Assembly: GCF_003313465.1 (NCBI RefSeq)
Contig: NZ_KZ845665.1
Span: 434,001-498,000, forward strand
Origin: Thermoflavimicrobium daqui
Lineage (GTDB): Bacteria; Bacillota; Bacilli; Thermoactinomycetales; Thermoactinomycetaceae
Reading direction: 5' to 3'
Length of the DNA stretch: 64,000 nt
Of this stretch, positions 60,370-64,000 are shown one piece after another. The first letter of the stretch is position 1; every line of letters begins with the position of its first letter. Under the pieces are notes generated by a model. It made no database searches. It was not told the origin of the DNA and saw nothing but the letters and a program-made list of their open reading frames with translations. The translations under genes and the position numbers were made by a program.

Positions 60370-61748
60370 ATGAATTCGAATTCTCAAATTGTTCGGTTGT
60401 CGTTTTAGGATTAGCCAAAAGTGGAGTAGCTGTTGCCAAGCTACTCCACCAATTAGGTGCAAAAGTAATCGTTAATGATCGGAAAACTCGTAAAGAATGC
60501 CCAGAGGCTGAAGAACTTGAGCAGCTTGGAATTCAAGTAATTACGGGTGGACATCCTGATGACTTATTGGATGGGGATGTGGATTTACTAGTGAAAAACC
60601 CTGGAATTCCATATCATGTAAGTCCTGTCCAAGTGGCGCTAAAACGAGGGATTCCTGTTGTTACTGAGGTAGAAATTGCAAGCCAACTAACAAAAGCACC
60701 GATCATAGGTATTACAGGCTCCAATGGCAAAACGACAACCACTACTTTGGTAGGTAAGATGTTGACAGCAGGAGGCTTAAAAGCAACAGTTGCTGGAAAT
60801 ATAGGCCAAGCGTTAACAGATACAGTCCTAAAACTTTCTACAGATGAATGGCTGGTTGCCGAGTTAAGCAGTTTCCAATTAAAAGGGGTGCAAACTTTTC
60901 GACCTCAAATTGCTGCTTTATTGAATTTAGTCTCAGCCCATATGGATTATCATCAAACGATGGAAGATTATATTTTATCCAAACAGCGGCTATTTCAAAA
61001 TCAGACAGTAGATGATATAGCAGTCCTTAACTTAGATTCACCTGTTTGTGTTGATATTAGCAAATCTATTTCATCAACGATTTGGTGGTTTAGTCGTCTA
61101 CAAGAAGTAGAGCAGGGAGTTTGTGTGAAAGATGACTGGATCGTATTTCGAAGAAGTGGCGAATACTTCCAAAAAATTCTGCCGATATCAGAAGTTGCTT
61201 TACCTGGATCTTTTAATCTAGAAAATGCTCTGGCGGCAATAGCCATTGCCTTAACTTGTGGATGTCCAATTGCAGCGATCCAAGAAACACTTCGTACTTT
61301 TACTGGTGTAGAACATCGTTTGGAGTATGTAAAGACATTGGATGGAGTGAAATATTATAATAATTCCAAAGCAACCAATGCTCAAGCTGCTTTAAAATCA
61401 CTGGAAGCCTTTACTGAACCGATTGTACTGATTGTCGGTGGATTGGATCGTGGAGTAGATTTTAAAGAGTTAATTCCAGCATTCAAAGAAAAAGTGAAGG
61501 CAGTGGTAACATATGGCCAAACAGCTTCTGTCTTTTTAAAACGAGCAGAAGATGCGCAGATCACTGAACGTCATCAAGTAAATGATATCCGTGACGCTGT
61601 GATAAAAGCGGGTGAACTTGCTAAGCCTGGTGATATTGTCCTTCTTTCCCCTGCTTGTGCGAGTTGGGATATGTATACCTCTTTTGAAGAACGGGGAAGC
61701 ATTTTTAAACAAGCTGTGCATAATCTTAATAATAAAAAGCTTGTTTAA
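60366..61748 (+). CDS. murD: UDP-MurNAc-L-alanine:D-glutamate ligase MurD
   Basis: 460 residues. [123 protein letters not shown]. All ligase motifs are intact. ATG overlaps the mraY stop by 4 bases. Confidence 0.94.
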   Translation: MNEFEFSNCSVVVLGLAKSGVAVAKLLHQLGAKVIVNDRKTRKECPEAEELEQLGIQVITGGHPDDLLDGDVDLLVKNPGIPYHVSPVQVALKRGIPVVTEVEIASQLTKAPIIGITGSNGKTTTTTLVGKMLTAGGLKATVAGNIGQALTDTVLKLSTDEWLVAELSSFQLKGVQTFRPQIAALLNLVSAHMDYHQTMEDYILSKQRLFQNQTVDDIAVLNLDSPVCVDISKSISSTIWWFSRLQEVEQGVCVKDDWIVFRRSGEYFQKILPISEVALPGSFNLENALAAIAIALTCGCPIAAIQETLRTFTGVEHRLEYVKTLDGVKYYNNSKATNAQAALKSLEAFTEPIVLIVGGLDRGVDFKELIPAFKEKVKAVVTYGQTASVFLKRAEDAQITERHQVNDIRDAVIKAGELAKPGDIVLLSPACASWDMYTSFEERGSIFKQAVHNLNNKKLV

Positions 61749-61765
61749 AGAGGTGAAGGGCGCCC

Positions 61766-62866
61766 ATGCCGAAAATGCGAACAACTCCTGATTATATCAT
61801 CGTTATTGCGATTTTGCTGTTACTCACGATAGGAGTCATTATGGTTTATAGTGCTAGTGCTGCTTTAGCTTATCATAAATATGGAGATAGTTTTTATTTT
61901 GCCAAACGACAGTTTTTGTTCGCTGCGCTGGGCGTTTTTTTGATGTTTGTGGTTGCGAATATCGAACCAAAAGAATTAGAAAAGTGGGCAACTACAAGTT
62001 TAATCATTTGCTTTCTCTTGTTATTAATTGTACTAATTCCAGGGGTAGGGATCTTCCGAAATGGAGCTCAAAGTTGGTTAGGGATTGGAGCATTTAGTAT
62101 TCAACCCTCAGAATTTATGAAGTTGGCTATGATTGTTTTTTTAGCCAAACTATTTTCTCAACCGGGTTATGATATAACAAAGTTTGCTAAAGGATTATTA
62201 CCAGGTTTACTTATTTTGGGAGCAGCTTTCGGTTTAATTATGCTCCAGCCCGATTTGGGTACCGGAACGGTCCTAGTGGGAACAGGGGTTGCTTTAATTT
62301 ATACAGCAGGAGCACGAATGAAGCATCTTTTGGGCTTCGCTACGCTCGGAGTTGCAGGATTTGTTGGTTTGGTCTTAGCTGCTCCTTATCGTATTAAGCG
62401 GATTATCGCTTTTCTGGATCCTTGGCAGGACCCGCTAGGAGCAGGTTATCATTTGATCCAATCATTGTATGCGATTGGTCCTGGGGGATTGCTTGGGTTA
62501 GGACTTGGAATGAGTAGACAAAAACATTTGTACTTACCAGAACCGCATACCGATTTTATTTTTTCAATCTTAGCTGAAGAACTCGGTTTTATAGGGGCTG
62601 GAGCCGTACTCATCTTATTTTTGATCATCGTTTGGCGCGGATTACGTATAGCGATTGTTGCTCCAAATTTATTTATAAGCTTAGTAGCAACAGGTATTAC
62701 AGCGATGATTATGATTCAAGCAGTGATTAATATCGGAGTTGTTTCTGGTGCTTTTCCTGTAACAGGGATCACCCTACCTTTTTTGAGCTATGGTGGCTCA
62801 TCGTTAACTTTAACTTTGGTTGCTATAGGCATATTATTAAACTTATCACGTTTTACAAAGCATTAG
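61766..62866 (+). CDS. spoVE: SEDS glycosyltransferase SpoVE/FtsW
   Basis: 366 residues, about ten membrane helices. VMVYSASAALAYHKYGDSFY, NGAQSWLGIGAFSIQPSEFM, MLQPDLGTGTVLVGTGVALI, HTDFIFSILAEELGFIGAG, and GITLPFLSYGGSSLTLTLVA are SEDS-family motifs. The position between murD and murG and the presence of spoVD suggest SpoVE, the spore-cortex polymerase; a vegetative FtsW role cannot be excluded. AAAGAGGTGAAGGGC precedes the ATG. Confidence 0.9.
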   Translation: MPKMRTTPDYIIVIAILLLLTIGVIMVYSASAALAYHKYGDSFYFAKRQFLFAALGVFLMFVVANIEPKELEKWATTSLIICFLLLLIVLIPGVGIFRNGAQSWLGIGAFSIQPSEFMKLAMIVFLAKLFSQPGYDITKFAKGLLPGLLILGAAFGLIMLQPDLGTGTVLVGTGVALIYTAGARMKHLLGFATLGVAGFVGLVLAAPYRIKRIIAFLDPWQDPLGAGYHLIQSLYAIGPGGLLGLGLGMSRQKHLYLPEPHTDFIFSILAEELGFIGAGAVLILFLIIVWRGLRIAIVAPNLFISLVATGITAMIMIQAVINIGVVSGAFPVTGITLPFLSYGGSSLTLTLVAIGILLNLSRFTKH

Positions 62867-62884
62867 TAAAGAGAGGTGAGTAGG

Positions 62885-63997
62885 ATGAGGAGAATTATTT
62901 TATCCGGTGGAGGTACAGGTGGTCATATCTATCCAGCGCTTGCTATTGCCAAGGCTGTTAAGAAGCGACATCCGAATGTGGAAATTGGATATATCGGAAC
63001 GAAAAATGGATTGGAAGCGAAAATAGTACCAAAACAAGGAGATATAAAACTATTCACTGTAGAAATTCAAGGTTTCAAAAGAAGTTTATCCCTCGATAAT
63101 TTTAATACAGTAAGGAAGTTTTTATCAGCAGTCAAAAAATCAAAGGAGTACATACGTGAATTTAAGCCAGATGTGGTTGTAGGTACAGGTGGTTATGTGT
63201 GCGGTCCTGCTGTTTATGCAGCACATAAATTAAATGTACCTACATTGATTCATGAACAAAATGTAGTGATTGGATTAACTATTAAATTTTTGGCTCGCTA
63301 TGCTGACGTGGTAGCTTATAGCCTACAAGAATCAGGTAAATACCTAAGCAATACAAAACGGCCTATTTTTACGGGGAATCCACGGGCAACGGAGGTCATT
63401 GAGGCAAACCCAGAACTAGGACGTAGGTCTCTAAATATTTTTGATCCTCGCCCTATCGTACTATTTGTAGGTGGAAGTCGTGGTGCTAAAGCAATTAATG
63501 AATCAGTATTACAAATGATTCCTTATATGAAACAAACACCTCATGTCCAATTTGTTTATGTAACGGGAGATGTACATTATGAACAGATTCGTTCACAGAT
63601 CCCCTTTCATGAGGTACCTAACCTAGATGTACGTCCATTTATTTATAATATGCCAGATGTACTCGCTTCTACGTACTTAGTAGTGAGTCGAGCAGGTGCC
63701 TCAACTCTAGCTGAAATTACGGCTTTAGGACTTCCTTCGATATTAATCCCTTCACCTTATGTTACCAATAATCATCAAGAGGCAAATGCACGATGGATGG
63801 AACAACAAGGTGCGACAAAAATGATTCGTGAAAGTGAACTTTCAGGAAAATATTTATGGGATTGGATCTATTACCTACTTCAGCGACCTGACGAACATCA
63901 AAAAATGAGTGAAGCAGCTAGAAGATTAGGACGACCTGAAGCAGCCGAAGTGCTGGTAGATGAATTAGATAAACTGGCAAGTTTAGGACATTGGTAA
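62885..63997 (+). CDS. murG: UDP-GlcNAc:lipid I GlcNAc transferase MurG
   Basis: 370 residues from ATG 62885 (AAGAGAGGTGAGTAGG upstream; in-frame GTG 62876 lies inside that site). ILSGGGTGGHIYPALAIAKA, VVGTGGYVCGPAVYAAHKLN, LIHEQNVVIGLTIKFLARYA, FVGGSRGAKAINESV, VSRAGASTLAEITALGLPSI. GT28 enzyme that completes lipid II at the inner membrane face. The gene is complete and ends at the window edge. Confidence 0.94.
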   Translation: MRRIILSGGGTGGHIYPALAIAKAVKKRHPNVEIGYIGTKNGLEAKIVPKQGDIKLFTVEIQGFKRSLSLDNFNTVRKFLSAVKKSKEYIREFKPDVVVGTGGYVCGPAVYAAHKLNVPTLIHEQNVVIGLTIKFLARYADVVAYSLQESGKYLSNTKRPIFTGNPRATEVIEANPELGRRSLNIFDPRPIVLFVGGSRGAKAINESVLQMIPYMKQTPHVQFVYVTGDVHYEQIRSQIPFHEVPNLDVRPFIYNMPDVLASTYLVVSRAGASTLAEITALGLPSILIPSPYVTNNHQEANARWMEQQGATKMIRESELSGKYLWDWIYYLLQRPDEHQKMSEAARRLGRPEAAEVLVDELDKLASLGHW

Positions 63998-64000
63998 TTC

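Overview
This looks like part of the chromosome of a low-GC, endospore-forming Bacillales bacterium. Markers are spoVD and spoVE in a complete division/cell-wall cluster, an RsfA-type sporulation regulator, a YhcN/YlaJ spore lipoprotein, bacillithiol synthesis (BshC), SR1P, and Bacillus-only families (YlaH, YlaI, YktB, DUF2626, DUF3055, DUF1885). Adenosylhomocysteinase beside mraZ, and gene pairs kept in B. subtilis order but separated by insertions, suggest a lineage outside the genus Bacillus, possibly Thermoactinomycetaceae; that placement is inference.

Region 1 (1-13.2 kb) is accessory DNA in decay. It holds a TPR regulator with a tiny downstream peptide gene, a 5'-truncated PHP-GH3 fusion, a eukaryote-like UDP-sugar pyrophosphorylase, a tRNA-Val 3' fragment with flanking short repeats (phage attachment region), prophage remnants (endolysin, prohead protease, capsid, tail chaperone, tape measure), a two-repeat CRISPR relic, more copies of the peptide gene, and broken TyrRS, NUDIX, HisRS, asparagine-synthetase-like, deaminase and GntR genes. 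Region 2 (13.2-31.5 kb) is ordinary core sequence: an amine oxidase, GntR regulator, M23 peptidase, PAP2 phosphatase, SR1P with CcpN-like sites, an Orn/Lys/Arg decarboxylase, LCP ligase, leucyl aminopeptidase, GDPD, endonuclease IV and the yla genes.

Region 3 (31.5-49.6 kb) carries a thiol-redox operon (TlpA-like, CcdA, ResA), rhodanese, cysteine synthase, a MidA-like methyltransferase, rsfA-ylbP, a five-gene leucine-degradation (yng) operon, panE, an MFS transporter, bshC and ahcY. Region 4 (49.6-64 kb) is the dcw cluster mraZ-rsmH-ftsL-pbpB-(unknown)-spoVD-murE-murF-mraY-murD-spoVE-murG, which makes lipid II and the division/spore-cortex transpeptidases.

Two things stand out. First, four unrelated genes (24803, 31622, 37539, 48329) share a leader in which a Shine-Dalgarno sequence is separated from the start codon by a helix of CTG-YTA-CT with its complement, including a compensatory base-pair change. 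When the helix is skipped, the distance from SD to ATG is 13-14 nt in all four. This looks like a conserved bridged ribosome-binding site or cis-regulatory RNA. Second, short 17-residue peptide genes with a DPPxD motif and strong ribosome-binding sites lie just downstream of TPR-protein genes or their remnants, as expected for a peptide-signalling (RRNPP-like) system.
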